Assembly (NCBI RefSeq): GCF_900465055.1
Contig: NZ_LS483250.1
Coordinates: 1 to 64,000 of the forward strand
Source: Moritella yayanosii
Lineage (GTDB): Bacteria; Pseudomonadota; Gammaproteobacteria; Enterobacterales; Moritellaceae
Direction: 5' to 3'
Length of the DNA stretch: 64,000 nucleotides
Positions 44,648 through 54,433 of this stretch are shown here, one piece after another (the stretch's first letter is position 1; every line of letters begins with the position of its first letter). The notes under the pieces were generated by a model. It made no database searches, was not told the origin of the DNA, and saw only the letters and a list, made by a program, of their open reading frames with translations. The position numbers and the translations under genes are program-made.

Positions 44648-45640
44648 TTATTCGTCTAGCTTTTCTGCGTAAGGTTTAGTGGCAATTAATACGGCACGCT
44701 TGGGTGCTGGATAGCCTTCAATTGTTTTACGGTGATCGTTAGGATCAAGAAAATCAACTAATGATTCGTTTCGCATCCACGGTGTTGCACGTTGTTCTTC
44801 AATGCTGGTATCAGACACATCGACGATACGGACATTTTCAAAACCCAGTTTTTCAACCCAGAGTTTTAATGCCGCGCAGCTTGGTAAGAACCAAACATTA
44901 CGCATTTGAGCATAGCGATCGCCAGGCACAAGTACCGCTTGTTCGTCACCATCAACGACTAATGTTTCGAGTACTAATTCACCGCCATCACGCAGTTGGT
45001 TTTTAAGCTGTTCAATGTGATCAATTGGCGATTTGCGATGGTACAGGACACCCATAGAGAAAACCGTGTCGAATGCGCGCAGTTTAGGTAATTCTTGAAT
45101 ACCAAGTGGCAATAAATGCACGCGTTGGTCATTATTAGCAAAATGACGTATCGCTTCAAATTGCACTAAGAATAATTGGCTTGGGTCGATACCAACGACA
45201 AACTCGGCACCATCACCGAGCATACGCCACATGTGGTAGCCGCTGCCGCAACCCACATCAAGCACATAACGGTATTTTAACGGTGAGATAAACTCGCGTA
45301 GACGTTCCCATTTCCAATCACTGCGCCATTCGGTATCGATATGAATGCCATGAATGTGGAACGGGCCTTTACGCCAAGGGTGGAATTTTTGTAACAGGTT
45401 CTCTGTTTTACGCAGATCGCTTTCGCTTAATTCACCCGGAATACCAACTTCGAATTTGTCAGTGATATTGATGTGTTTGGTTTCGACTTTTGGTAGTTTT
45501 TTTAATACTTTTTCCCAGCGCGGTAAAAAACCATGCTTGTGTTCGCGCTCCCATTCGTGCATTTGTGCTGGTAACGTGTAAAGCCAATGGTGTAATTTGT
45601 TTTTCGCAATTATCTGGTAAAAATTTGAAAAGTCGATCAT
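44648..45640 (-). CDS. cmoB: tRNA U34 carboxymethyltransferase CmoB
   Basis: A 330-residue enzyme that carboxymethylates 5-hydroxyuridine 34 of tRNA using carboxy-S-adenosyl-methionine. The Rossmann motif [15 protein letters not shown] near residue 125 and [14 protein letters not shown]-like text identify the family ([20 protein letters not shown]). Length is close to E. coli CmoB (323). It is 59 bases downstream of cmoA on the same strand, the usual pair. Confidence 0.96.
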   Translation of the reverse strand: MIDFSNFYQIIAKNKLHHWLYTLPAQMHEWEREHKHGFLPRWEKVLKKLPKVETKHINITDKFEVGIPGELSESDLRKTENLLQKFHPWRKGPFHIHGIHIDTEWRSDWKWERLREFISPLKYRYVLDVGCGSGYHMWRMLGDGAEFVVGIDPSQLFLVQFEAIRHFANNDQRVHLLPLGIQELPKLRAFDTVFSMGVLYHRKSPIDHIEQLKNQLRDGGELVLETLVVDGDEQAVLVPGDRYAQMRNVWFLPSCAALKLWVEKLGFENVRIVDVSDTSIEEQRATPWMRNESLVDFLDPNDHRKTIEGYPAPKRAVLIATKPYAEKLDE

Positions 45641-45699
45641 GGGTAACCTATATTACTTTTAATTAATGTTACTGCTTTAAATTAATGCGATTTATGGTG

Positions 45700-46802
<1,103 letters not shown>

Positions 46803-48581
46803 ATGCGCACAGTGTATTGCGGACAAGTAAATGAAACACATATCGGCCAGCAGGTTGTATTGTGTGGTTGGGTTAATCGTCGTCGTGATTTAGGCGGTGT
46901 TATTTTTATCGATTTACGTGATCGTGAAGGTATTGTGCAAGTTGTTTATGATCCAGATTTAGCCGATGTTTTCGAACGTGCTAGCCAACTACGTCAAGAG
47001 TTTTGCGTGAAAATCACCGGTACGGTGCGTGCGCGTGACGAACGCCAAGTAAACAAAGACATGGCAACGGGCGGGGTTGAAGTCTCAGGTTTAGAACTTG
47101 AAGTGTTCAATAAAGCAGACATCCTGCCACTTGATTTCAACCAAACCAATACTGAAGAACAACGTCTAAAATACCGTTTCCTCGATTTACGTCGTCCTGA
47201 AATGAGCAACCGTCTTAAGACGCGTGCTAAAGTAAGTAGCCTTGTACGTCGTTTTATGGATGACCATGGTTTCCTTGATATTGAAACGCCAGTACTAACA
47301 AAAGCAACGCCAGAAGGTGCACGTGATTACCTAGTACCAAGCCGTACTCACAAAGGTCAATTTTTTGCATTGCCACAATCACCACAGTTATTTAAGCAAC
47401 TGTTGATGATGTCTGGTTTTGATCGTTATTACCAAATAGTTAAATGTTTCCGTGATGAAGATTTACGTGCTGACCGTCAGCCTGAATTTACCCAAATCGA
47501 TATCGAAACTTCATTCATGACAGCAGCACAAGTGCGTGAAGTGACTGAAAGCTTAATTACCCACATGTGGAAAGAGATCTTAGACGTTGAATTACCAGCG
47601 TTCCCAAGCATGACTTATGCTGAAGCAATGCGTCGTTTTGGTTCAGATAAACCCGATCTACGTAATCCATTAGAGCTTATCGACGTTGCAGACATTCTAA
47701 AAGATGTGGAATTTAAAGTATTCGCAGAACCTGCTAACAACCCGAAAGGTCGTGTTGCGGTATTATGTGTTACTGGCGGCGCTAAACTGTCTCGTAAGCA
47801 AATTGACGACTACACTAAATTTGTGGGTATCTATGGCGCGAAAGGCATGGCATGGATGAAAGTGAAGGACGTTGCAGCGGGTGCTGAAGGCGTACAATCA
47901 CCAGTCGCTAAGTTCTTAAGCGCTGACGTGATCACGGCATTACTTGAGCGTACTAACGCGAAAGATGGCGATATCATTTTCTTTGGTGCTGATACCAACA
48001 AAGTTGTCACCGAAGCACTTGGTGCTTTACGTCTGAAAGTTGGTGTTGATTTAGAACTAACTTCAAACGAATGGAAACCGCTTTGGGTTGTTGACTTCCC
48101 AATGTTTGAAGAAGATGAAGAAGGTAACCTAAACGCGGTTCACCATCCATTCACAGCGCCAATGGACGTTAACGCTGCAGAGTTACTCGCCAACCCTGCG
48201 AACGCTATTTCGGATGCTTACGACATGGTTATCAATGGCTATGAAGTTGGTGGTGGTTCGGTACGTATTCATAAAGGTGAAATGCAAAAAGCGGTATTTG
48301 AAATCTTAGGTATCGAAGATAAAGAGCAACAAGACAAGTTTGGTTTCTTACTTGAAGCACTTAAATACGGTACGCCACCACATGCTGGTTTAGCATTCGG
48401 TTTAGACCGTCTAACTATGCTACTAACAGGTACCGATAATATCCGTGACGTTATCGCATTCCCGAAAACAACAACGGCGGCATGTTTATTAACATCAGCA
48501 CCAAGTGAAGCAAACCCTGCGTCGCTTGAAGAGCTAAGTATTGCGGTGGTTAAAAAAGAAAAAACGACTGACGCTGAATAA
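46803..48581 (+). CDS. aspS: Aspartyl-tRNA synthetase
   Basis: A 592-residue class II synthetase from ATG 46803, where the protein begins [11 protein letters not shown]; the longer frame from 46749 is not needed. An N-terminal OB-fold anticodon-binding domain is followed by class II motif 2 ([20 protein letters not shown]), a bacterial GAD insertion (about 290-420) and motif 3 ([15 protein letters not shown]). It is followed by a strong terminator, which marks the left border of the cassette region. Confidence 0.98.
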   Translation: MRTVYCGQVNETHIGQQVVLCGWVNRRRDLGGVIFIDLRDREGIVQVVYDPDLADVFERASQLRQEFCVKITGTVRARDERQVNKDMATGGVEVSGLELEVFNKADILPLDFNQTNTEEQRLKYRFLDLRRPEMSNRLKTRAKVSSLVRRFMDDHGFLDIETPVLTKATPEGARDYLVPSRTHKGQFFALPQSPQLFKQLLMMSGFDRYYQIVKCFRDEDLRADRQPEFTQIDIETSFMTAAQVREVTESLITHMWKEILDVELPAFPSMTYAEAMRRFGSDKPDLRNPLELIDVADILKDVEFKVFAEPANNPKGRVAVLCVTGGAKLSRKQIDDYTKFVGIYGAKGMAWMKVKDVAAGAEGVQSPVAKFLSADVITALLERTNAKDGDIIFFGADTNKVVTEALGALRLKVGVDLELTSNEWKPLWVVDFPMFEEDEEGNLNAVHHPFTAPMDVNAAELLANPANAISDAYDMVINGYEVGGGSVRIHKGEMQKAVFEILGIEDKEQQDKFGFLLEALKYGTPPHAGLAFGLDRLTMLLTGTDNIRDVIAFPKTTTAACLLTSAPSEANPASLEELSIAVVKKEKTTDAE

Positions 48582-48630
48582 TTATATCGCTATTAGTTTG
48601 ATGGTGGCTATCTAGTTAACTGCTGTTGCT

Positions 48631-48673
48631 AATAAAAAGCGGATATAGCCTTTGGTTATATCCGCTTTTTATT
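48631..48673 (+). terminator. Terminator of aspS
   Basis: AATAAAAAGCGGATATA (48631-48647) pairs with TATATCCGCTTTTTATT (48657-48673), with a T-tract. It is the last core element before the accessory region. Confidence 0.92.
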
Positions 48674-48701
48674 AGGGTATAAAAGAATCACTACAAGATA
48701 T

Positions 48702-49045
48702 GTGTGTTGCCCGACAAAGACATCATCGACACAAGCCATAATACGGTGACCTTCAAATATAAAGACGGGAAAACTCAAGCAACGAAAACCAGAGCCTTAC
48801 CAACGTTACAATTTCTCTGGCTTATCTTGCAACATGTGCTCCCAAAAGGATTACAGCGAGTGCGGGATTATGGGTTTTTACACGGTAATGCCAAGCGGTT
48901 ACGTGTGCGTATCCAAGCAATATTGCTGCATTTGTTCAATTGGAAAATGCCTGAACTCGTCGCAACGATAACTGCGAAAGCAATCCGGATTTGTCCCTGC
49001 TGCCAGCATGAAATGAAATGCGTGGGCATCACGCGAACGGCCTAG
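48702..49045 (+). pseudogene. IS91-like transposase fragment (copy A)
   Basis: The C-terminal 113 residues are left, from the LPDKDIIDTSH region to MKCVGITRTA. The HUH motif and catalytic tyrosine region are missing, so it is inactive. Confidence 0.85.
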
Positions 49046-49295
49046 CCGAAAGGCGTAACATAATAGGCATAATGGCGTTAACGTTACAGGTTGGAGAGAT
49101 TAAATTTATGATTAAAATTGACTAGTTCATTGATAAATAACGGTTCTGTTATTTATCTCAATTTCGCTCGCCTTGGGTTTAGCCCAAGGCGAAGTACCCA
49201 CCAAGATCAAACACGTTATTTACTATATAAAGAAGGGATAGGGCTTGTTCAACACCCGAATAAGGTGTCGGCTGCGCGACACCTATTCTTATTTG
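48702..49295 (+). mobile_element. IS91-like element, copy A, left-truncated
   Basis: The last 594 bases of the element seen complete at 54339-56629: the transposase C-terminus plus the non-coding right end. It starts abruptly at about 48702, 28 bases after the aspS terminator, and ends at G 49295, exactly at the R'' box of the toxin-antitoxin cassette. Confidence 0.85.
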
Positions 49296-49301
49296 TTAGT
49301 T
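49247..49301. other. attC-like hairpin at right end of copy A
   Basis: GTTCAAC, then CCGAATA, the stem GGTGTCG-GCTGCG-CGACACC, ending at G/TTAGTTG. Read on the minus strand it has the attC pattern TAACAA...GGGTGTTGAAC. The same hairpin occurs at 50182, 53040 and 56581. Confidence 0.7.
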
Positions 49302-49559
49302 GCTTTTATACACATGTGATCTATGGGCGACTTTTACAACATTTACAATAAGTAAACCATCTTTTATCTCGTAAATTATTCGATATAAGCCCTGTCGAAC
49401 TCTATAGATTTCTTTGCCTGATAACTTTATACAACCTTCACCTCGCGGATTCTCAGATAAAATGTCAATTTTACCTAATATCTTTTTTATATCGTTTTTA
49501 GGTATAACTCGTAAATCTTTAGCTACTGACTTTTTAAATGTGATTTTATATTTTGCCAT
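49296..49559 (-). CDS. RelE/ParE-superfamily toxin (cassette 1)
   Basis: An 87-residue toxin with the RelE fold pattern. KYKITFKKSVAKDLRVIPK opens the protein, IYRVRQGLYRIIYEI forms the central strands and VVKVAHRSHVY is the basic end typical of ribosome-dependent mRNA interferases. It overlaps the antitoxin gene by 14 bases. Its TAA stop is formed by the TTA of the cassette's R'' box, so the gene fills the cassette to the last base. Toxin-antitoxin cassettes are known to stabilise large integron arrays. Confidence 0.88.
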   Translation of the reverse strand: MAKYKITFKKSVAKDLRVIPKNDIKKILGKIDILSENPRGEGCIKLSGKEIYRVRQGLYRIIYEIKDGLLIVNVVKVAHRSHVYKSN

Positions 49560-49779
49560 GCGACTTCAAATCATTTAGCAAATCTTCATAAGATATTTCA
49601 GATTCATTGATTCTTTCTGATACAGCAGCTAAATCTTCTTGGTCTTCACGCATTAGTAAGCGAACAGCTTCATCTATTAGCTCTGAAACAGATAGGTGTG
49701 CTGAGGCTGCGCGCATTTTTAAAGCTTGATGTATCTTTGGTTCAAAATAAACAGTCGAACGTTTAGATAAGTTACTCAT
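49546..49779 (-). CDS. Ribbon-helix-helix antitoxin (cassette 1)
   Basis: A 77-residue protein. The N-terminal RHH motif KRSTVYFEPKIHQALKMRAA and SVSELIDEAVRLLM form the DNA-binding dimer; the acidic C-terminus would wrap the toxin. GGAG precedes ATG 49779. A promoter-like stretch and the palindromic ATTATAACGTTGT-like sequence at about 49815-49835 lie within the cassette, so it carries its own promoter. It overlaps the toxin gene. Confidence 0.88.
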   Translation of the reverse strand: MSNLSKRSTVYFEPKIHQALKMRAASAHLSVSELIDEAVRLLMREDQEDLAAVSERINESEISYEDLLNDLKSHGKI

Positions 49780-49850
49780 AGTGATGACTCCATTTAATCA
49801 ATAACAACACTATAACACCACAACGTTATAATGTCACCGGACTTGGATGA

Positions 49851-49859
49851 GCAACTAAC
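49851..49859 (-). other. Cassette 1 core site (R')
   Basis: On the minus strand GTTAGTTGC, matching the R'' at 49295-49303 at the other end of the cassette. The upstream attC has been lost, and a truncated transposase starts at the next base. Confidence 0.65.
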
Positions 49860-49992
49860 CCAAGCAATATTGCTGCATCTGTTCAATTGGAAAATGCCGT
49901 TACTCACAACTGCGTATTCAAGTAAAGAAATCCGTATTTGTCCCTGCTGTCAGCATGAAATGAAGTGCGTGGGCATCACGCGAACGGCCTAG
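49860..49992 (+). pseudogene. IS91-like transposase remnant (copy B)
   Basis: The last 44 codons, with several changes relative to the other copies in the middle (MPLLTTAYSSKEIR-like reading), ending in the same RTA stop. Confidence 0.75.
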
Positions 49993-50230
49993 CCGAAAGG
50001 CGTAACATAATAGGCATAATGGCGTTAACGTTACAGGTTGGAGAGATTAAAATTGACTAGTTCATTGATAAATAACGGTCCTGTTATTTATCTCAATTTC
50101 GCTCGCCTTGGGTTTAGCCCAAGGCAAAGTACCCACCAAGATCAAACACGTTATTTACTATATAAAGAAGGGCTCGGGCTTGTTCAACACCCGAAGAAGG
50201 TGTCGGCTGCGCGACACCTATTCTTATTTG
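49860..50230 (+). mobile_element. IS91-like element, copy B, strongly left-truncated
   Basis: Only the last 371 bases remain. The left break is at CCAAGCAATATTG inside the transposase gene, and CAAG is a known IS91 target tetranucleotide. The right end finishes at G 50230 at the R'' box of cassette 2. Confidence 0.82.
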
Positions 50231-50236
50231 TTAGTT
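50182..50236. other. attC-like hairpin at right end of copy B
   Basis: The same hairpin as at 49247 with one change (CCGAAGAAGG), ending at G/TTAGTTTTT. Confidence 0.68.
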
Positions 50237-50284
50237 TTTTGAAACGTGTAAACTAAAACTTCACCAAGTATAAAATACCCAAGG

Positions 50285-50746
50285 CTAAAAATTCTTTACA
50301 TAATGCAATAATTGAATAACACGATCTTTGACTATACTAGTTCGATAATCACCACGCGAAACGCCTGCAGAGCTGCCAAATTCTTTGCGAGTCCAAGTGT
50401 TTTTAATTAACTCAAACTCAGCATCACGATAATTTATCCAATACTTTTGTGCTGCAATCAACTCTGACTTTCTTGCTTCTGGCAATTTTGAACTAAGTAT
50501 CTCAGAAGCTTTATTCAACTCCTCATCTAAAAAGGTTAGGTAATTATCATAGGCAACCAAAAAGTCTCTCGTACTATTTTGTGGGTTATCAATATCCGTT
50601 AAATAAATGATTTCTCGTTTTTCAAACTCACCAATCAAGTCTGGTGCTTCAGGATTATCGATCGCGTATGCCCCTACAACCAAGCCTATTGTCAAAAAGC
50701 ACCCGATGATACATCTATAAGCAGTACCCTGTTTTCTTTTTACCAT
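50285..50746 (-). CDS. DUF1311 (LprI-like) periplasmic protein (cassette 2)
   Basis: A 153-residue protein with an N-terminal hydrophobic export signal (CIIGCFLTIGLVVGAYA). The DUF1311 region is LNKASEILSSKLPEARKSELIAAQKYWINYRDAEFEL, where members carry W-x5-[RD]-x-C-like motifs. LprI of mycobacteria inhibits lysozyme. It starts inside the end of the muramidase gene (7-base overlap), so the two are co-translated. A role as inhibitor or immunity protein for that muramidase is inferred from coupling and family. Confidence 0.78.
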   Translation of the reverse strand: MVKRKQGTAYRCIIGCFLTIGLVVGAYAIDNPEAPDLIGEFEKREIIYLTDIDNPQNSTRDFLVAYDNYLTFLDEELNKASEILSSKLPEARKSELIAAQKYWINYRDAEFELIKNTWTRKEFGSSAGVSRGDYRTSIVKDRVIQLLHYVKNF

Positions 50747-51504
50747 TTTGCATAAACTCCTTTATTATATATATTCCACTCTGCTTGCCTTCTGTTAGTT
50801 AAGCCTCGACTAACTTTTCCTTGAGATTTATCCCACGCTTTCCAAGCTTTTTCTAGTGTAGTGTAAGACGTTGTTGTCAATGGATCATTCACCATTTTCA
50901 AAACAGATGAACTAGAGAAACCAGTTTGACCTATATTAAAAGCCAGTATAACCATTGCATCGAATTCATTTTGAGTAACACTAACCTTCACTTTGTTTTT
51001 TATGGTGTTTACAAAAGGGCTTAGATCTCCTTTAAATAATGAAAGGGCTTCAGTCTCCGTCAAACCATCTTTGTATTTTGACCAATCAGATTTAGCAATC
51101 AAGTGTCCGTAACCTATAGTAGCGCCTTCTATCCAGACTGTTATATCTTTACCTGTTTGGTCGTCATAAGGACTAGTTGCCAATTCTTCAATCGACTTTA
51201 AAAGGTTAATACCTTTTTGGCCAAAGAACATAGAAATACTCGATTTCGTCCCAACTTTAATCGCAACCAAATGTTTGAAGGTTTTTCCATTAGCGTCAAC
51301 TAAACCGTCAGGACGAATCATTTTTAAAACATTCTTTTGGAAAGCTTCTATTCGTTTAACCGTGTTTGGTCCTGATTTTCCATCGATCTTTAAAATAATT
51401 GGAAAACCAACTAATTTGTGTTGGTTGAGCAAACCTTGCACCACTTTAACGTCTAATAAATTATTTTTACCTTTATTACCAACTGATGCTATTATCTTTT
51501 TCAT
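50740..51504 (-). CDS. GH24 muramidase with peptidoglycan-binding domain (cassette 2)
   Basis: About 254 residues from ATG 51504 (AAGGA nine bases upstream); the longer frame to 51585 is less likely. A peptidoglycan-binding type domain spans about residues 15-65 (VVQGLLNQHKL, KIDGKSGPNTVKRIEAFQ). It is followed by a T4-lysozyme-like GH24 domain with EELATSPYDDQTGK, the insertion VWIEGATIGYGH carrying the Thr/Gly-Tyr-Gly-His motif, and NEFDAMVILAFNIG. There is no signal peptide. The layout resembles muramidase effectors of type VI secretion more than a phage endolysin cassette (inference). It overlaps the DUF1311 gene. Confidence 0.85.
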   Translation of the reverse strand: MKKIIASVGNKGKNNLLDVKVVQGLLNQHKLVGFPIILKIDGKSGPNTVKRIEAFQKNVLKMIRPDGLVDANGKTFKHLVAIKVGTKSSISMFFGQKGINLLKSIEELATSPYDDQTGKDITVWIEGATIGYGHLIAKSDWSKYKDGLTETEALSLFKGDLSPFVNTIKNKVKVSVTQNEFDAMVILAFNIGQTGFSSSSVLKMVNDPLTTTSYTTLEKAWKAWDKSQGKVSRGLTNRRQAEWNIYNKGVYAKW

Positions 51505-51592
51505 TATTACTTTCCTTAGTTTATGGATCGAATTTCTATAGTTATTGATGAGAGTCAGCCACGCCGAAACATGGAAGAATTTCAAGAGTAAA

Positions 51593-51692
51593 AACTAACG
51601 CCCAAATAATGGGCAAAAAATAGTTGGTTAAAATAAGCGACGCAGGAGCAAAAACCAACTGTAATTTGTCCGTTTAAATTGCCTTGTTGAAC
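51593..51692 (-). other. attC site upstream of cassette 2, split from its cassette by copy 2 of the IS
   Basis: On the minus strand it ends GGGCG/TTAGTTTTTAC, the start of cassette 2, and begins ...AACAAGGCAATTTAAACGGA. The first bases of its R'' box now come from the IS (GTTCAAC). Removing the IS restores GCACATAACAAGG, the expected R'' of cassette 3. Confidence 0.75.
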
Positions 51693-53088
51693 GAAGCCGC
51701 TGCGCGGCGGAGTAAACAAGCCAGCGTTCATACTAACCAATAGCATCACCATTATGGTGGTGCCTTATTGGAGCTATCAGTATGAATCATTCACAACAGC
51801 AACGATTTAATTTTCTTTATGAACAACATCTTATCAATCTAAGGCTGCAAAGGTAAACGACCAGCGACCATTGATGCCTATTCTCGTGCGGTTCGACGCA
51901 TTTCCGCTTATTTTGATAAATCTCCCGATGGATTAACTACTGCCAACTTAAAAGACTATTTCAACAGCCTGATCCAGACCCACTCTTGGAGCACCGTTAA
52001 AATCGACCGTAATGGCTTGCCGTTTTTCTACCGCTACACCCTCGACAAACAATGGGAATGGCTAAGTATTGTCAAACCTCCGCAAGTTAAACGTCTGCCC
52101 GTGCATTACTTCATGGTTACGTTCACTTTACCCAGTGAACTCAGGCCCTTGGCTCGCAGTCAGCCCAAAGCGCTTTATCAATCCATGTTATCGGTCGCGG
52201 CATCAATATTAAAAGACTTTGCTAGGCGCAAACACGGCGGTGAAATTGGATTCACCACTGTTTTACATACTCACAGCCGGCAACGTAATTTACATCCTCA
52301 TCTGCACATTATTGTCGCCAGTGGCAGCTACAATAAAACGCGCAACCAATGGCATAAAGGCAAGCGTAATTATCTGTTTAATGCCTTTGCACTGGCTAAC
52401 ACCGACACATTACCGACTAAATGGGTGGTTGATTGCCGAAAAGTCGGTTACGGTCTGCCTGCATTGCAATACCTGTCACGCTATTTGTATCGCGGTGTGT
52501 TACCCGATAAAGACATCATCGACACAAGCCATAATTCCGTGACCTTCAAATATAAAGACGGGCAAACTCAAGCAACGAAAACCAGAGCCTTACCAACGTT
52601 ACAATTTCTCTGGCTTATCTTGCAACATGTGCTCCCCAAAGGATTACAGCGAGTGCGGGATTATGGGTTTTTACACGGTAATGCCAAGCGGTTACGTGTG
52701 CGTATCCAAGCAATATTGCTGCATTTGTTCAATTGGAAAATGCCTGAACTCGTCGCAACGATAACTGCGAAAGCAATCCGGATTTGTCCCTGCTGCCAGC
52801 ATGAAATGAAATGCGTGGGCATCACGCGAACGGCCTAGCCGAAAGGCGTAACATAATAGGCATAATGGCGTTAACGTTACAGGTTGGAGAGATTAAATTT
52901 ATGATTAAAATTGACTAGTTCATTGATAAATAACGGTTCTGTTATTTATCTCAATTTCGCTCGCCTTGGGTTTAGCCCAAGGCGAAGTACCCACCAAGAT
53001 CAAACACGTTATTTACTATATAAAGAAGGGCTCGGGCTTGTTCAACACCCGAATAAGGTGTCGGCTGCGCGACACCTATTCTTATATG
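51687..53088 (+). mobile_element. IS91-like element, copy 2, internally deleted (1402 bp)
   Basis: Both ends are intact (TTGAACGAAGCCGCTGCGCG... to ...CTTATATG), but the inside is shortened. The recombinase gene has one extra A (frameshift near 51855). It is fused to the transposase through a roughly 0.8-kb deletion across CTGCCCG repeats. A 54-base deletion occurred between GCACTGGCTAA-like repeats. Confidence 0.88.
51782..52838 (+). pseudogene. Fused remnant of tyrosine recombinase and IS91-like transposase
   Basis: Begins at the recombinase ATG 51782, is frameshifted after about 25 codons, and continues in the 52017 frame. There recombinase text (YTLDKQWEWLSIVKPPQVKRLP) runs directly into transposase text (VHYFMVTFTLPSELR). 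The recombinase catalytic domain and the zinc-finger part of the transposase are gone. The HUH motif HPHLHIIV and tyrosine motif YLSRYLYRG remain. Confidence 0.85.
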
Positions 53089-53094
53089 TTATGT
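53040..53094. other. attC-like hairpin at right end of copy 2
   Basis: The same hairpin as at 49247, with CTTATATG in place of CTTATTTG, ending at G/TTATGTGC. Confidence 0.68.
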
Positions 53095-53099
53095 GCTGA

Positions 53100-53825
53100 T
53101 TACGATAAACCTAATTGTTTTTTTAAAGCGCTAATTGAAAGAGCTGGTTTTGTTCTGTGCAACATTGAATGGCAATTAGGACAAACAGGTCTTAGATCTT
53201 TAATTGGCTCAACAATATACTCTTTACCAATTTCGGCTATATCTAAAATATGGTGAACATGAATAAATCCAGTACCAATAGAACCATAAGTATTTTCAAA
53301 ATTAAAATCACATACAAAACAAGAAACACCATAATGCTCAATACATAAAGAGCGAGCCTTTCGGCTTCGTTCGTATGTATTGACTAACACTTTGGTTTTT
53401 GCACCCTCAACAATTGATGCATCATCAATTTCATCTGGAAAGATATGCTCATCAATATTTATTGAGAACTCTATAATTAAATCCTCAACGAGCTTTTGAG
53501 TTTGGACTTGGCGACCATGACCAAGTGAGTTGTAATAAGTCACATGTTCAGAGACTAAACGTAATGATTTGGTGAATGATGCCATTCCAAAATCGTTAAG
53601 TATTTGACGGAGGAAAAATTCAGTACCAGCTAAATTCATAGTTCTTTTATAAACAAAGCCATTCATTAAATATTTGAAGTTTTGTATATAGTCTTGAGTC
53701 GATCCTTTACCCATCCAACCATTTTCAATCGAGGTTTTGATCGCTTCACCACGTGGCATACCACTGAAATGTACTTGTTTGGCAAGTTCATATACATGTT
53801 TAATTGAATCTAATTCGATTTTCAC
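53100..53825 (-). CDS. HNH endonuclease (cassette 3)
   Basis: About 241 residues from GTG 53825, chosen because AAAGGAG lies six bases upstream and the longer frame runs into the attC. The C-terminal HNH nuclease domain has CFVCDF, FIHVHHILDIAEIG and LRPVCPNCHSMLHR, with the two CxxC-like zinc ligands and the catalytic His-Asn/His-His. The N-terminal 170 residues are helical and not recognised. McrA-type restriction nucleases are the nearest known group; a defence role is inference. Confidence 0.82.
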   Translation of the reverse strand: MKIELDSIKHVYELAKQVHFSGMPRGEAIKTSIENGWMGKGSTQDYIQNFKYLMNGFVYKRTMNLAGTEFFLRQILNDFGMASFTKSLRLVSEHVTYYNSLGHGRQVQTQKLVEDLIIEFSINIDEHIFPDEIDDASIVEGAKTKVLVNTYERSRKARSLCIEHYGVSCFVCDFNFENTYGSIGTGFIHVHHILDIAEIGKEYIVEPIKDLRPVCPNCHSMLHRTKPALSISALKKQLGLS

Positions 53826-53841
53826 AGAAACTCCTTTAAGC

Positions 53842-53943
53842 ACATAACGCCTCAAGCAGCGGCTGCGTGCTGGCGCTGTTTTTGCGTGTTTATTGCAAAA
53901 AATGCGACAGTGTTAGCAGTCCGACTGGCTTGACTTGTTAAGT
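53842..53943 (-). other. attC site between DUF3606 cassette and cassette 3
   Basis: On the minus strand it runs from CTTAACAAGTCAAGCCAGTCGGACTG through a loop to GCAGCCGCTGCTTGAGGCG/TTATGTGC. Inner arms are complementary with the extra bases expected of attC. This is a complete, uninterrupted site of about 100 bp. Confidence 0.82.
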
Positions 53944-53980
53944 GCGGCATAGATTGAAACACCATGCCGCAGATAGAAAC

Positions 53981-54157
53981 TTAGTTATTCAACCAAGCTC
54001 TAACATCAACAACCATAACACCCACTGCGGCAACAGCTTCGCGCAACTTAGCTTCCGAAATTGATAAAGCTCCTGTCCAATAGGTAATTTCCCAAGATTG
54101 ATTAAGGTTGATTTTTTTTGGGTCTTCAGGACCTTTACGCTTTAAATTATCACTCAT
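53981..54157 (-). CDS. DUF3606 family small protein
   Basis: About 58 residues from ATG 54157, which has GGA upstream; four more residues from 54169 are possible. The pattern MSDNLKRKGPEDPKKINLN, then EITYWTGALSISEAKLREAVAAVG, is that of DUF3606, small proteins of unknown function. It is the only gene in its cassette. Its left attC is intact, while its right core site is decayed (GTGAAGTGC instead of GTTAAGTGC). Confidence 0.78.
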   Translation of the reverse strand: MSDNLKRKGPEDPKKINLNQSWEITYWTGALSISEAKLREAVAAVGVMVVDVRAWLNN

Positions 54158-54241
54158 TCTAACATCCATCTAGTTTTCAACTACCAACATTGATAGTTAT
54201 AATATTAATGGGGATAATTAATTTAATTTCAACCCTTTAGC

Positions 54242-54344
54242 ACTTCACGCCCAACTAACTGGTGAGGATTGCTGGCGCGGGTTTTGCGTGCTTTTGCAAA
54301 ACACGTGACTGTAATTCGAATCCGCGTTGAGTTGCTTGTTGAAC
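54242..54344 (-). other. attC site of cassette 4, entered by IS copy 3
   Basis: On the minus strand it ends GTTAGTTGGGCG/TGAAGTGC (decayed core) and begins ...AACAAGCAACTCAACGCGGA. The R'' box is interrupted at G 54338 by the IS. Removal restores GTATAACAAGC, matching the cassette 4 end. Confidence 0.72.
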
Positions 54345-54433
54345 GAAGCCGCTGCGCGGCGGAGTAAACAAGCCAGCGTTCATACTAACCAATAGCATCA
54401 CCATTATGGTGGTGCCTTATTGGAGCTATCAGT

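Noticed and set aside
49118-49351. Plus-strand ORFs of 60-97 residues in the right end of each IS copy
   Set aside because: They lie in the repeated non-coding end with its hairpins and differ in length because they run into different cassettes.
50740-51504. Lysozyme gene as evidence of a prophage
   Set aside because: It lies in a cassette with clear core sites at both ends, and no other phage genes are present.
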